From Patescibacteria group bacterium (lineage in GTDB: Bacteria > Patescibacteriota > Microgenomatia > UBA1400 > Chisholmbacteraceae): a DNA stretch of 35,494 bases. The position numbers and the translations under genes were made by a program. The stretch's first letter is position 1; every line of letters starts with the position of its first letter. The stretch spans positions 1-35,494 of the forward strand of contig JADFLW010000016.1 of the NCBI GenBank assembly GCA_022564195.1. The letters are read 5' to 3'. Under the pieces are notes generated by a model, which searched no databases, was not told where the DNA came from, and saw only the letters and a list, made by a program, of their open reading frames with translations. Below are positions 7,147-14,692 of the stretch, piece after piece.

Positions 7147-8409
7147 ATGAAAAAACGGGTTCTCATTGGCCTCATCATCTTGACAACTCTAGCTGCAGCA
7201 TTTGCAGTTGTGCGTTCCCAATTACCGATAACATCAGTTCCGCTACGGACCACCCCGCGATTCTTGAATCCTCCACCTAAAGATCATCAACCAGCGCAGC
7301 TGACCGAAACAGATTTATCGGTCCTTGAAGAAACACCGTTGATCATCCCCGAACCTTTGCGGATCAGGAAGCTTGAGGGAAAAAGACTTCAAGCTCCGAA
7401 AGGTTTCCGTATTCAAATATTTGCATTGGGCTTTAAGAAACCACGGATGATGGCAATAAATCAACAAGGCGACCTCATGATCACCGCCGCAAAGGAAGGA
7501 AGGGTCTATGTTCTTCCTGATCGTGACGGCGATGGTGTTGCAGATGAGAAGATCGTTTTTGCCGCTGGAATGCGGTTCCCGCACGGAATTGTTGTCGATG
7601 GAGACAGTGTGCTCGTGGCAGAGGAAGACAAAGTACAGAGATTGAAAGATGTAGACAACGATGGAAGAGCTGACCAGAAAGAAATCCTTATCTCAAATCT
7701 TCCGACGGGCGGAAATCATATCACTCGGACCATTGCCATTGATGCCCAGAGAAATATCTATGTGTCCATCGGTTCATCGTGTAACGTTTGTCGGGATGAT
7801 CCTCGCCGTGCAGCAATCCTACGGTTTAATCCAGACGGGTCCAACGAAACACTGTTTGCCGCTGGGCTCAGAAACGCTGTCGGCATTGTTTTCCATCCGC
7901 AAACTGGGAAGCTCTGGGCGACCGATAACGGTAGGGATTGGCTCGGAGACGAGTTGCCGCCGGAAGAAATAGACATCGTTGAGTTCCAACAGCACTACGG
8001 CTGGCCATTCTGCTACGGCGACAAGGTTACCGATCCTGATATGGGCGATGAAGCGTTTTGTCAGACCACCGCGAGTCCGGCGGTCACCATGCAAGCCCAC
8101 TCTGCTCCACTCGGCTTGCGGTTCATCAACTCCAAAAGTTTTCCCAACCAGCTTCAAGGGGATTTGTTGGTGGCATTTCATGGCTCCTGGAATCGCTCAG
8201 TCCCAACCGGGTACAAAATCGTCAGAGTCAAAATGGAAAACGGAAAACCTGTCTGGGTGGAAGATTTCATCACCGGCTGGCTTAACCCCGACGGAACCGT
8301 CTGGGGCAGACCGGTGGATATCATAGAAGGAAAAGATGGAGCGCTCTACATCTCCGATGATAACGAAGGAATTATCTACAGGGTAACGTACGAGCCTCCA
8401 GTTTCATGA
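7147..8409 (+). CDS. Glucose/sorbosone dehydrogenase-like beta-propeller protein, membrane-anchored
   Basis: Family: PQQ-dependent sugar dehydrogenase (GSDH, YliI/Asd-like), a six-bladed propeller that oxidises sugars outside the cytoplasm. The N-terminus has one membrane anchor or signal (VLIGLIILTTLAAAFAVV). Seen in the propeller: GFRIQIFALGFKKPRMMAI near residue 84, DRDGDGVADE and DVDNDGRADQ (calcium-loop-like repeats), LPTGGNHITRTIAID, GLRNAVGIVFHP, WATDNGRDWLGDELPPEE near 257, and AFHGSWNRS near 345. Four Cys residues may form disulfides. No PQQ biosynthesis gene is nearby, so cofactor use is unproven. It overlaps the following gene by four bases (ATGA). Confidence 0.82.
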   Translation: MKKRVLIGLIILTTLAAAFAVVRSQLPITSVPLRTTPRFLNPPPKDHQPAQLTETDLSVLEETPLIIPEPLRIRKLEGKRLQAPKGFRIQIFALGFKKPRMMAINQQGDLMITAAKEGRVYVLPDRDGDGVADEKIVFAAGMRFPHGIVVDGDSVLVAEEDKVQRLKDVDNDGRADQKEILISNLPTGGNHITRTIAIDAQRNIYVSIGSSCNVCRDDPRRAAILRFNPDGSNETLFAAGLRNAVGIVFHPQTGKLWATDNGRDWLGDELPPEEIDIVEFQQHYGWPFCYGDKVTDPDMGDEAFCQTTASPAVTMQAHSAPLGLRFINSKSFPNQLQGDLLVAFHGSWNRSVPTGYKIVRVKMENGKPVWVEDFITGWLNPDGTVWGRPVDIIEGKDGALYISDDNEGIIYRVTYEPPVS

Positions 8410-9146
8410 GTACTTTCATCTGGCTCATTGCTGCATTCACGGCACTCATCATATTACGCTTCCTCTTCTCAGGATATCTCTTGGCAGCCTCGTTGCTTCT
8501 CACCGGTTCAACCAAATTAGGAAAAGTTTCCTACGCGATCCTTTTTTTCCCGGGGGTGATGATTCACGAACTCTCGCATTTCTTTGCCGCCGCGGCACTT
8601 GGGGTTCCAACAGGCGAAATTGAAATCTTCCCCAAAGAGATGTTTGGAGGGGTAAGACTGGGATCTATCAAGGTTGCCAAAACCGACCTTATTCGGAACG
8701 CCCTCATCGGTGCCGCTCCACTACTTGTTGGCTCAATAATACTGTTTTCTTTGCTCAAAGTGAGATTCCCGTTGATATTCGAATCTGCTTCAGTGGAGGC
8801 AGTACGTGGAGTCTTTTCAACGCAGAAAGATTGGATTGATCTCGTATTCTTGTATCTTCTTTTCGCGGTGTCCAACACGATGGTCTTGTCAAAGAGCGAC
8901 AGAGAGGGTCTCCTTCCCACGCTCCTTTTCATAGGAGCCATACTCATCACAACCGCCGTAGTCTCAAGGTCAGCGGTACACCAAGAAATTATTGAGCGTG
9001 TCGTGACCAAAGTCTTCTCTTCACTGGCCACAACATTTTCGCTGGTGGCGCTGGTAAACGGCATCTTCCTACTCCCACTTATCATTGTGGTGAAAGTGCT
9101 TGAAAAGGTGAGAAGGAAAAGAATCCGTTTCAAACCCAGTGTATAA
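8406..9146 (+). CDS. Integral membrane protein with HELSH zinc-protease motif (M50-like)
   Basis: The protein is mostly membrane segments. In the second one it carries FPGVMIHELSHFFAAAALGVP, a HExxH zinc site with His54, Glu55 and His58, placed as in site-2-type (M50) proteases. A clear second metal-ligand motif (the NxxPxxxxDG of M50) is not visible, so the family call is cautious and the protein may be an inactive or distinct relative. Translation is probably coupled to the upstream beta-propeller gene through the ATGA overlap, which suggests a functional link at the cell surface. Confidence 0.6.
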   Translation: MSTFIWLIAAFTALIILRFLFSGYLLAASLLLTGSTKLGKVSYAILFFPGVMIHELSHFFAAAALGVPTGEIEIFPKEMFGGVRLGSIKVAKTDLIRNALIGAAPLLVGSIILFSLLKVRFPLIFESASVEAVRGVFSTQKDWIDLVFLYLLFAVSNTMVLSKSDREGLLPTLLFIGAILITTAVVSRSAVHQEIIERVVTKVFSSLATTFSLVALVNGIFLLPLIIVVKVLEKVRRKRIRFKPSV

Positions 9147-9153
9147 CCTGTGC

Positions 9154-9182
9154 TTGCAATGGAGGGGGATTCCCGATTAAAT
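9154..9182 (+). promoter_or_regulatory. Promoter TTGCAA-17-TTAAAT before the Cys-rich gene
   Basis: TTGCAA (9154-9159) and TTAAAT (9177-9182) are separated by exactly 17 bases. Transcription would start near 9189, giving a leader of about 30 bases. Confidence 0.5.
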
Positions 9183-9217
9183 AGAAAGGACTTAAAGAGA
9201 GATCACAGGACCAGCTG

Positions 9218-9574
9218 ATGGTAAAAATCACGCTCACCCTTGCTGTTCTCGCCGCAATCATCCTTGTGCCGTTGCGATTTGCGATCTCAAGCGGCGGTCT
9301 GTTCCGGAATGGAATCGTTGAAGGGATTCAGGCCTGCAAACAAGATAGCGACTGCATCTGGGTCCCAACCGGATGCTGTGCTTGTGATGCTGGGGGAAAC
9401 GAAATGCTTATCAACAGGGAAAAGGAATGGATCCACAACCTGTTGGTAAAAGAAGTCTGCGTCGGCGATCAGTACTGCACAGAAGAAAATTACTGCCAAG
9501 ACAAAAATGTATTTTGCGACCGCACCTGCAAATTTGGCAAAAAAACCTATACCAAACCACTGCTTGTTAAATAA
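9218..9574 (+). CDS. Secreted cysteine-rich small protein
   Basis: The protein has an N-terminal membrane or signal segment (ITLTLAVLAAIILVPLRFA) and then a short exported domain dense in cysteine: ACKQDSDCIWVPTGCCACDAGG near residues 40-62, then single Cys in KEVC, QYC, NYC, VFC and TC. This spacing suggests a disulfide-bonded extracytoplasmic fold. Similar small DSDC...GCC.C proteins are common in Candidate Phyla Radiation genomes as far as I recall, but their function is unknown. It has its own promoter and no close operon partner. Confidence 0.6.
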   Translation: MVKITLTLAVLAAIILVPLRFAISSGGLFRNGIVEGIQACKQDSDCIWVPTGCCACDAGGNEMLINREKEWIHNLLVKEVCVGDQYCTEENYCQDKNVFCDRTCKFGKKTYTKPLLVK

Positions 9575-9612
9575 GCTGGACCTCCTTTACCACCGCAGAT
9601 CCCAAGTTGAAA

Positions 9613-9621
9613 TGCTATAAT
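9613..9621 (+). promoter_or_regulatory. Extended -10 TGCTATAAT almost abutting the start codon
   Basis: A perfect TGn extended -10 box ends six bases before the ATG at 9628, so the transcript should start at or beside the A of ATG. This also rules out the in-frame ATG at 9607, which lies upstream of the promoter element. Confidence 0.6.
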
Positions 9622-9627
9622 ACGTCC

Positions 9628-10128
9628 ATGCCCAATCAAGAAGTGTTCACCAGTCCGACATTAGGAAAGCTTCCTCTGAATCGTGTGATCAAAGAGATCA
9701 CTCGCTACCTTCACGAGGAGCCGCAATATAAATACCTTCTGGTTATCGGGACAGATTCTCAAGATAGAAGGATAAACGGCAAGAAGCTGACGAATCTTGT
9801 CACGGCAATTGTGGTACACAGAGTAGGCAAGGGGGGCAGGTATTTTTGGAAAAACGGTCAGGTGGAACACATCCGCTCCCTCCGCCAGAAAATGTACACC
9901 GAAACCCTTCGTTCTATAGAAGTGGCGCAGGAGGTGGTACCTCAGCTGAACAGCAGACTCAACGGGAAGGAAAACTTGGAGCTTGAAATTCACATCGATG
10001 TCGGCCGCTCCGGAGATACGCGAGAGATGATCAAAGAAGTGGTAGGAATCGTCATTGGGAATGGCTACACAGCCAAAACCAAACCTGACTCCTTCGGAGC
10101 ATCCTCTGTTGCTGACAAACACGCATGA
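9628..10128 (+). CDS. RNase H-like YkuK family protein (DUF458)
   Basis: Predicted nuclease-fold protein of 166 residues. Family features are VFTSPTLGKLPLNRVIKEI at the start, IGTDSQDRRINGKKLTNLVTAIVVHR near 41-66 (the acidic strand of the RNase H fold), the YFWKNG segment, and HIDVGRSGDTREMIKEVVG near 124. The conserved aspartates of TDSQ and HIDVG would form the acidic site. B. subtilis YkuK is the reference member, with function not settled. The start at 9628 is set by the promoter directly upstream. Confidence 0.8.
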   Translation: MPNQEVFTSPTLGKLPLNRVIKEITRYLHEEPQYKYLLVIGTDSQDRRINGKKLTNLVTAIVVHRVGKGGRYFWKNGQVEHIRSLRQKMYTETLRSIEVAQEVVPQLNSRLNGKENLELEIHIDVGRSGDTREMIKEVVGIVIGNGYTAKTKPDSFGASSVADKHA

Positions 10129-10142
10129 GAAATTGATTACCT

Positions 10143-11156
10143 ATGAGACTTCTCGTCACCGGCGGCGCAGGCTTCATCGGCGCAAACTTCATCCATTACT
10201 GGCTCAAACATCACTCCAAAGACGAAATTGTGAATCTCGATAAGCTTACGTATGCTGGGAACCTTGAGAATCTTCGATCTGTCGAGAAGCATCCCAACTA
10301 CAAGTTCATGAAGGGAGACATTTGCGATGGTGGTGACGTTGCCATAGCCATGCACGGCGTTGATATCGTGGTCCATTTCGCCGCAGAAAGCCATGTGGAC
10401 CGCTCGATCTTAGGCCCGGCGGTGTTTGTGATGTCAAATGTCGTCGGCACGCAGACGCTTCTTGACGCGGCAGTCGAGATTGGGGTGAAACGGTTCCATC
10501 ACATTTCAACAGACGAAGTGTACGGAACACTTGAGTTGGGAAGCAAGGATACGTTCAACGAAAACACCTGCTACGACCCCAGAAGCCCATATTCGGCCTC
10601 CAAGGCTGCTTCAGATCATCTGGTGCGTGCATACCATGTGACATTCGGCTTGCCCATTACCATCACGAATTGCTCAAACAACTTCGGTCCCTACCAATTT
10701 CCGGAGAAGCTCATCCCGCTTGCCATCACGAACCTCCTAGAAGAAGAAAAGATTCCAATCTACGGTGAAGGGAATCAAGTGAGGGACTGGCTCTATGTCG
10801 AAGACCATTGCCGTGCCATAGATCTGGTGTTACGGAAGGGCAAGGTCGGAGAAACCTACTGCGTCGGTGCACAGCACGAGGAGATGACAAATGTACAAGT
10901 GGCGAAGAAAATCGTCAAACTATTGGGGAAGGACGAATCCTCGATTGAACACGTCAAAGACAGACCGGGCCACGATGTCCGCTATGCCATGGATTCGGCG
11001 AAGATTCGAAAAGAGCTGGGCTGGAAACCAAAATACGACTTTGACACGTGGCTTGAAAAAACAGTAGAGTGGTACAAGAAAGATACTTTATGGTGGAAAC
11101 ACGTAAAATCTGGTGAATACCAAGAGTACTATAAGGAGCAATACGAAGACCGATGA
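10143..11156 (+). CDS. rfbB: dTDP-glucose 4,6-dehydratase
   Basis: Makes dTDP-4-keto-6-deoxyglucose from dTDP-glucose, the second step of dTDP-L-rhamnose synthesis. The 337 residues form an extended short-chain dehydrogenase: NAD-binding GGAGFIGANF at 7-16, HFAAESHVDRSI near 79-90, catalytic STDEVYG with Asp124 and Glu125, and Tyr150/Lys154 in YSASK. NNFGPYQFPEKLIPL and GNQVRDWLYVEDHC are typical of RmlB. All key residues are present. It opens an operon in which each following gene overlaps the previous by 4 to 17 bases. The rmlA gene that would supply dTDP-glucose is not in the window. Confidence 0.95.
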   Translation: MRLLVTGGAGFIGANFIHYWLKHHSKDEIVNLDKLTYAGNLENLRSVEKHPNYKFMKGDICDGGDVAIAMHGVDIVVHFAAESHVDRSILGPAVFVMSNVVGTQTLLDAAVEIGVKRFHHISTDEVYGTLELGSKDTFNENTCYDPRSPYSASKAASDHLVRAYHVTFGLPITITNCSNNFGPYQFPEKLIPLAITNLLEEEKIPIYGEGNQVRDWLYVEDHCRAIDLVLRKGKVGETYCVGAQHEEMTNVQVAKKIVKLLGKDESSIEHVKDRPGHDVRYAMDSAKIRKELGWKPKYDFDTWLEKTVEWYKKDTLWWKHVKSGEYQEYYKEQYEDR

Positions 11157-11626
11157 ACGTTGTCTCAGATGACCTTCTTGACGAGCTGACCGCTAAGGCA
11201 AAGGAAAGCCCCAGGAAGCGCGCTCATTTCCTCTTTCACGAGTTTCATGATCCGGTTCAACGGATGGTCAATGCCATGGAACCGGGAACCTACATTCCAC
11301 CACATAAACATGAGAATCCCGATAAAATTGAAGCCTTCGTTATTCTGCGTGGAAGAGCGGCCTGCATAAAATTCGATGATGCAGGGAAGGTGACTCAGGT
11401 ACACATCATTGACGAAGATGGTCCAGTGTACGCCGTGGACATCCCTCCAAGAACCTGGCATACCTTTGTTTCATTAAAATCCGGAACGGCGCTCTTCGAA
11501 GTTGTCCAAGGACCATACAAACCGGAAAGCCACAAGAATCTTGCCCCCTGGGCTCCTCCAGAGGAGAAAGGTGAGCAATATCTTAAGGATCTTGAGAAAG
11601 AAGTTCGAAGGAAGATCGCGAAATGA
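11153..11626 (+). CDS. WbuC family cupin metalloprotein
   Basis: A cupin of the WbuC type, found in O-antigen and surface-sugar clusters. The N-terminal pattern LLDELTAKAKESPRKRAHF, then DPVQRMVNAMEPGTYIPPHKHENPDKIEAF near 38-67, and VILRGRAACIKFDDAGK are characteristic. The two His of PHKH and the Glu of IEAF would hold the metal, with a further His in PRTWHTF near 103. The exact reaction of WbuC is not established. Its position between rmlB and the epimerase-like gene, with four-base ATGA overlaps on both sides, implies a role in the same sugar pathway. Confidence 0.85.
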   Translation: MNVVSDDLLDELTAKAKESPRKRAHFLFHEFHDPVQRMVNAMEPGTYIPPHKHENPDKIEAFVILRGRAACIKFDDAGKVTQVHIIDEDGPVYAVDIPPRTWHTFVSLKSGTALFEVVQGPYKPESHKNLAPWAPPEEKGEQYLKDLEKEVRRKIAK

Positions 11627-12201
11627 AAAAGACCATGTATGCGATTTACACTCTGAAAGAGAGAAGCTATCCACTGATTCATGATGCCACCGTGAGAAAG
11701 CTTATTGTGCACTCCGATCCTCGTGGTACTCTCACCGAGGTATTAAAAACCACTTGGGAAGATATCTATGACGAAGACAAAATGCCATTCACGCAAGTGT
11801 ATTATTCCACCACAAAATCTGGGGTTGCAAGGGATAAAAGTGATTGGCATTTCCATCCAGGTGGCCAGGCCGATCGGTTTGTGGTGATTTTCGGAGACAT
11901 CATCCTCGCAATCTACGATGTTCGTGAAAACTCGCCGACGAAAGACCGTTTCAACCTCTTTTGGATGGGCCAATCTTTGGGCAATGAAGGGCAGTACACG
12001 ATTGTCATCCCTCAACGGATACTCCATTGCTACCTTGTGGTCAGCAAGAAGCCGGCAACGCTCTTAAATTTCCCGAGCCGCCTCTACGATCCCGATGAGG
12101 AAGGGCGGATTCCTTTCAAAAACTTCCCACTCCCAGACGGATCGACATTTTCCTGGGAGAAAGTCAGAAAAGCCTCCACTGCGTATGCCAAGAAGATCTA
12201 A
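11623..12201 (+). CDS. dTDP-4-dehydrorhamnose 3,5-epimerase-like cupin (RmlC/sugar isomerase family)
   Basis: Probable epimerase or isomerase acting on the RmlB product. After about 25 residues comes KLIVHSDPRGTLTEVLK, matching the D.RG.L.E phrase of RmlC, then QVYYSTTKSGVARDKSDWHFHPGGQADRF (split here as YYSTTKSG and DWHFHPGGQ near 70-85), which contains the cupin His residues, and later VIPQRILHCYLV. It is a divergent relative and could be a dTDP-6-deoxy-3,4-keto-hexulose isomerase-like enzyme, so the final sugar is not certain. It overlaps WbuC by four bases and rmlD-like by 17 bases. Confidence 0.75.
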   Translation: MKKTMYAIYTLKERSYPLIHDATVRKLIVHSDPRGTLTEVLKTTWEDIYDEDKMPFTQVYYSTTKSGVARDKSDWHFHPGGQADRFVVIFGDIILAIYDVRENSPTKDRFNLFWMGQSLGNEGQYTIVIPQRILHCYLVVSKKPATLLNFPSRLYDPDEEGRIPFKNFPLPDGSTFSWEKVRKASTAYAKKI

Positions 12202-13069
12202 CATCATCGGAACCGGTCTTTCAGGATTGGTGGGGTCTCGAATTGCCGAACTCCTTGGGCCTAGATACGCCATGACTAATCTCGACCTCACAACTGGCGT
12301 TGATATCACAAACAGGCTTCATGTCAAAAAAGCGATGGAGCAGGCGAGTGGGGAAGTGGTTGTGCATCTTGCGGCGTTTACCGATGTTGATGCAGCACAC
12401 CGGCAGAAGGGAGATAAAAACGGCCTTTGTTATACCATCAACGTATTAGGCACCCGTCATGTCGCGCAATATTGTTCTACGCACTCCAAGTATCTGATCC
12501 ACATCTCAACGGACTCCGTCTTTAGTGGGGAGAAAAAAACACCCTACACAGAAGAAGACTCTCCTCGCCCAATTGAGTGGTACGGTCAGACAAAACTTTG
12601 GGCCGAACACGAAGTGGAAAAAGCGGGTGGGAAACACGCCATCCTGCGCATCGCCTTTCCATTTCGCGCCCACTACCCTCAAAAGCTGGATCTCGTTCGC
12701 ACGATTTACGAAAAGCTCAAAGCCGGAACACTCTATCCAATGTTCGCTGACCAACTGATCACCCCAACGTTCATAGACGATATTACAAAAGCAATCGACG
12801 TGTTCATCGAGAAAAGACCACTTGGCATCTACCACATTGTCGGCTCAAGCGCACTATCTCCATACACCCTTGCCAAAAAAATCGCCAAAACATTTGACCT
12901 TGATGGAAAGAAGGTCAAGAAGGGAAGTCTTGCCAAGTTCTTAAAGACAGCCAAACGGCCATATCAAAAACGACTCGCTTTATCAAACCGAAAAGCCAAA
13001 CGGGAGCTGGGGATTACAATGTCCACAATAGGTAAAGCCCTGAGAAAGATGGAGGGTCAAATAGAGTGA
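12185..13069 (+). CDS. dTDP-4-dehydrorhamnose reductase-like protein (RmlD family)
   Basis: An NAD(P)-dependent reductase that should finish the deoxysugar nucleotide. Seen in the 294 residues: GTGLSGLVGSRIAELL at 9-24 (nucleotide binding), VVHLAAFTDVDAAH near 58-71, ISTDSVFSGEKKTPY with the catalytic Thr region near 109, and Tyr133/Lys137 in YGQTK. These match RmlD rather than RmlB. The start at 12185 is chosen because the family begins with this Rossmann strand; the longer frame from 12095 only overlaps the epimerase-like gene. The next gene is convergent and ends five bases away. Confidence 0.85.
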   Translation: MPRRSNIIGTGLSGLVGSRIAELLGPRYAMTNLDLTTGVDITNRLHVKKAMEQASGEVVVHLAAFTDVDAAHRQKGDKNGLCYTINVLGTRHVAQYCSTHSKYLIHISTDSVFSGEKKTPYTEEDSPRPIEWYGQTKLWAEHEVEKAGGKHAILRIAFPFRAHYPQKLDLVRTIYEKLKAGTLYPMFADQLITPTFIDDITKAIDVFIEKRPLGIYHIVGSSALSPYTLAKKIAKTFDLDGKKVKKGSLAKFLKTAKRPYQKRLALSNRKAKRELGITMSTIGKALRKMEGQIE

Positions 13070-13073
13070 GGAT

Positions 13074-13823
13074 TCAAAATTCCAAAGCGCACACCAGTGG
13101 GAAGTGATCTGAAATATCAACCTTCGGACAGTAGTGTTCCAAAACCTTTATATTCTTGCTGACAAAAATCATATCCACAACCACCTTTCCATAATCCTGA
13201 TTGTCCTTTCTCTTCATATTGAACGTTGTCACCAATTCGTCTTTAAAAACATTGGTTAAGTGCTTCTCGACGTTTCGTATCGTCTTGGTGTTGGGTGGAA
13301 GATTAAAATCACCTGCGAGGATGACATTCTGTTTAGCTTTTATTGCATCGACGATTGTTTGGCTCATGTGCAAACGACGCGCATGATCTTTTCCTTCCAG
13401 ACCATAAATACCGTGCGTATTGAATACATTCAACCTCTCTGAATTGACTTCGATGACAGCATGCTGAAGATTCCTTGGACAAAACTCGTACTTCTCAGGA
13501 ACGTCCATATACTCCCCGTAAGGGACATCGTAAAAGGCTATCTGATGGGACAAGATCGGGTATTTTGAAAAAAGTGCATTGCCGTTTTCCACATGATCGG
13601 ATGTCGTAACATCAAGGAATGCTGGGCCGAACACCCCGTGGGGATAGCCAAGATGCTGTTTAATAAGAGAAAAAGAGCGAAAGTTTTTTAAAAGTTCTAG
13701 GCTCGAACCGTTAAAAACCTCCTGCATGACGCAGATGTCGGGCCCTTCTTCTTTTAAGAAAGCAATAATCTTACTGAGAAGATTCCCTCTCCAGATATTT
13801 AAGGTAATGAACTTCAATTGCAT
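13074..13823 (-). CDS. Endonuclease/exonuclease/phosphatase (EEP) family hydrolase
   Basis: A metal-dependent hydrolase of the DNase I/AP-endonuclease/inositol phosphatase fold. The order of motifs is complete: LNIWRGN at 7-13 (Asn), CVMQEV near 31 (metal-binding Glu), FNTHGIYG (first His region), ILAGDFNLPP near 165 (Asp/Asn), VVDMIFVSKN near 212, and ISDHFPLVCAL at the end (Asp/His pair). Substrate not clear: it could act on DNA, a phosphoester lipid or a nucleotide. It lies 82 bases downstream of trmD on the same strand, across a hairpin-rich spacer. Confidence 0.85.
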   Translation of the reverse strand: MQLKFITLNIWRGNLLSKIIAFLKEEGPDICVMQEVFNGSSLELLKNFRSFSLIKQHLGYPHGVFGPAFLDVTTSDHVENGNALFSKYPILSHQIAFYDVPYGEYMDVPEKYEFCPRNLQHAVIEVNSERLNVFNTHGIYGLEGKDHARRLHMSQTIVDAIKAKQNVILAGDFNLPPNTKTIRNVEKHLTNVFKDELVTTFNMKRKDNQDYGKVVVDMIFVSKNIKVLEHYCPKVDISDHFPLVCALEF

Positions 13824-13841
13824 AGAGGACCGCAGAGTTCC

Positions 13842-13891
13842 AAAGGTGTAGTCTGGTGTGCACCTCTAAGGTGTGATGCTCTGCACACCTT
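13842..13891. repeat. Hairpin-forming cluster of GGTGTG repeats
   Basis: AAGGTGTG (13868-13875) and CACACCTT (13884-13891) form a perfect 8-bp stem with an 8-base loop. Another AAGGTGT copy at about 13842 and GGTGTGCACC at 13855-13864 could form competing stems. No T-run follows on either strand, so it is not a classical terminator, although its place after trmD (minus strand) would suit one. Confidence 0.5.
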
Positions 13892-13905
13892 GGGTTCGGC
13901 TTGCC

Positions 13906-14613
13906 TTATTTTTTCAAAAGATCAGGACGACGCTCTCGGGTGCGCTTCTCGGCATGTACTTTCCGCCAGCGAGAGATCTCTGCATGATTCCCGGAAAGAA
14001 GCACCTCAGGAACGTTCCACCCTCTAAAATTTTCAGGGCGAGTGTATTGGGGGTAGTCCAAGGTAATTTTCCATTTTCCATTTTCCATCTTCCATTTAGA
14101 AAACGATTCGTTATCTTTAGCTTCTTTTTCGAGAACACCGGGTATGAGGCGGACGACTGCGTCAACAACGACCATGGTCGGAAGTTCGCCGCCGGTTAAC
14201 ACGTAGTCGCCGATTGAGATTTCCTCGTCGACCAAGTGTTCTCTAATCCGCTCATCAAACCCTTCATAGTGTCCGGCAACGAGGATGAGATGGTTAAGTT
14301 TCGACAACTCCTGTGCCTTCTTTTGGCTAAACACGTTTCCTTGCGGAGTCAAGAGAATGATTGATGATTGATGATTACTGACTGATGATTTAAGGTTTTT
14401 TAGTGCGCGTTCCATGACGTCAACGCGCAAGATCATCCCCGGTCCCCCTCCATACGGCCGGTCGTCAACCGACTTGTGTTTATCCTTCGCCCAATCTCTA
14501 AGATTGTGAATATTTACCTCAACCAATCCTTCATCCCTGGCCTTTTTGATCATAGACTCATCAAACGGTCCCTTAAACATCTCCGGAAAAAGAGTCAGAA
14601 TGTCAATTTTCAT
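13906..14613 (-). CDS. trmD: tRNA (guanine37-N1)-methyltransferase
   Basis: SPOUT methyltransferase that makes m1G37 in tRNAs and prevents frameshifting. It starts with the hallmark MKIDILTLFPEMFKG, then RDWAKDKHKSVDDRPYGGGPGM near 40-61, LLTPQGNVFSQKKA, LVAGHYEGFDERI near 114, IGDYVLTGGELPTMVVVDAVVRLIPGVL near 134-161, and YPQYTRPENFRGWNVPEVLLSGNH. Length is 235 residues. The start is set by a leaderless-type promoter; an upstream in-frame ATG at 14673 lies beyond it. Two short segments, KSSVSNHQSS and KWKMENGKWK, are extra compared with usual TrmD and are encoded by heptanucleotide repeats. Confidence 0.96.
   Translation of the reverse strand: MKIDILTLFPEMFKGPFDESMIKKARDEGLVEVNIHNLRDWAKDKHKSVDDRPYGGGPGMILRVDVMERALKNLKSSVSNHQSSIILLTPQGNVFSQKKAQELSKLNHLILVAGHYEGFDERIREHLVDEEISIGDYVLTGGELPTMVVVDAVVRLIPGVLEKEAKDNESFSKWKMENGKWKITLDYPQYTRPENFRGWNVPEVLLSGNHAEISRWRKVHAEKRTRERRPDLLKK
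14067..14094. repeat. Heptanucleotide tandem repeat inside trmD (TTTTCCA)
   Basis: Three exact TTTTCCA units and one TCTTCCA follow each other. On the coding strand they encode the KWKMENGKWK segment, placed between the conserved DNESFS and YPQYTRP parts of TrmD. Confidence 0.8.
14357..14391. repeat. Second heptanucleotide tandem repeat inside trmD (ATGATTG)
   Basis: Five consecutive 7-base units: ATGATTG, ATGATTG, ATGATTA, CTGACTG, ATGATTT. On the coding strand they encode KSSVSNHQSSII, just before the conserved LLTPQG of TrmD. Confidence 0.8.
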
Positions 14614-14619
14614 ATCTGT

Positions 14620-14625
14620 AGTATA
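14620..14625 (-). promoter_or_regulatory. -10 box of trmD, leaderless geometry
   Basis: Read on the minus strand, TATACT ends six bases before the ATG (14613-14611). Transcription should begin at or next to the start codon. No Shine-Dalgarno sequence is present. Confidence 0.5.
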
Positions 14626-14692
14626 CTGGATTGAAGTTCCCAAAAACATTTCGTAAAGAGACGAGTTAGACAAAATTGAGAGTGAATCATTT

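Noticed and set aside
8564-9133. 189-codon minus-strand frame opposite the HELSH membrane gene
   Set aside because: The plus-strand protein has membrane helices and a zinc motif; the minus frame is Ser/Thr-rich low-information sequence typical of antisense to membrane genes.
14067-14391. CRISPR-like reading of the short repeats inside trmD
   Set aside because: The units are contiguous heptamers with no spacers, and they are translated in frame within TrmD.
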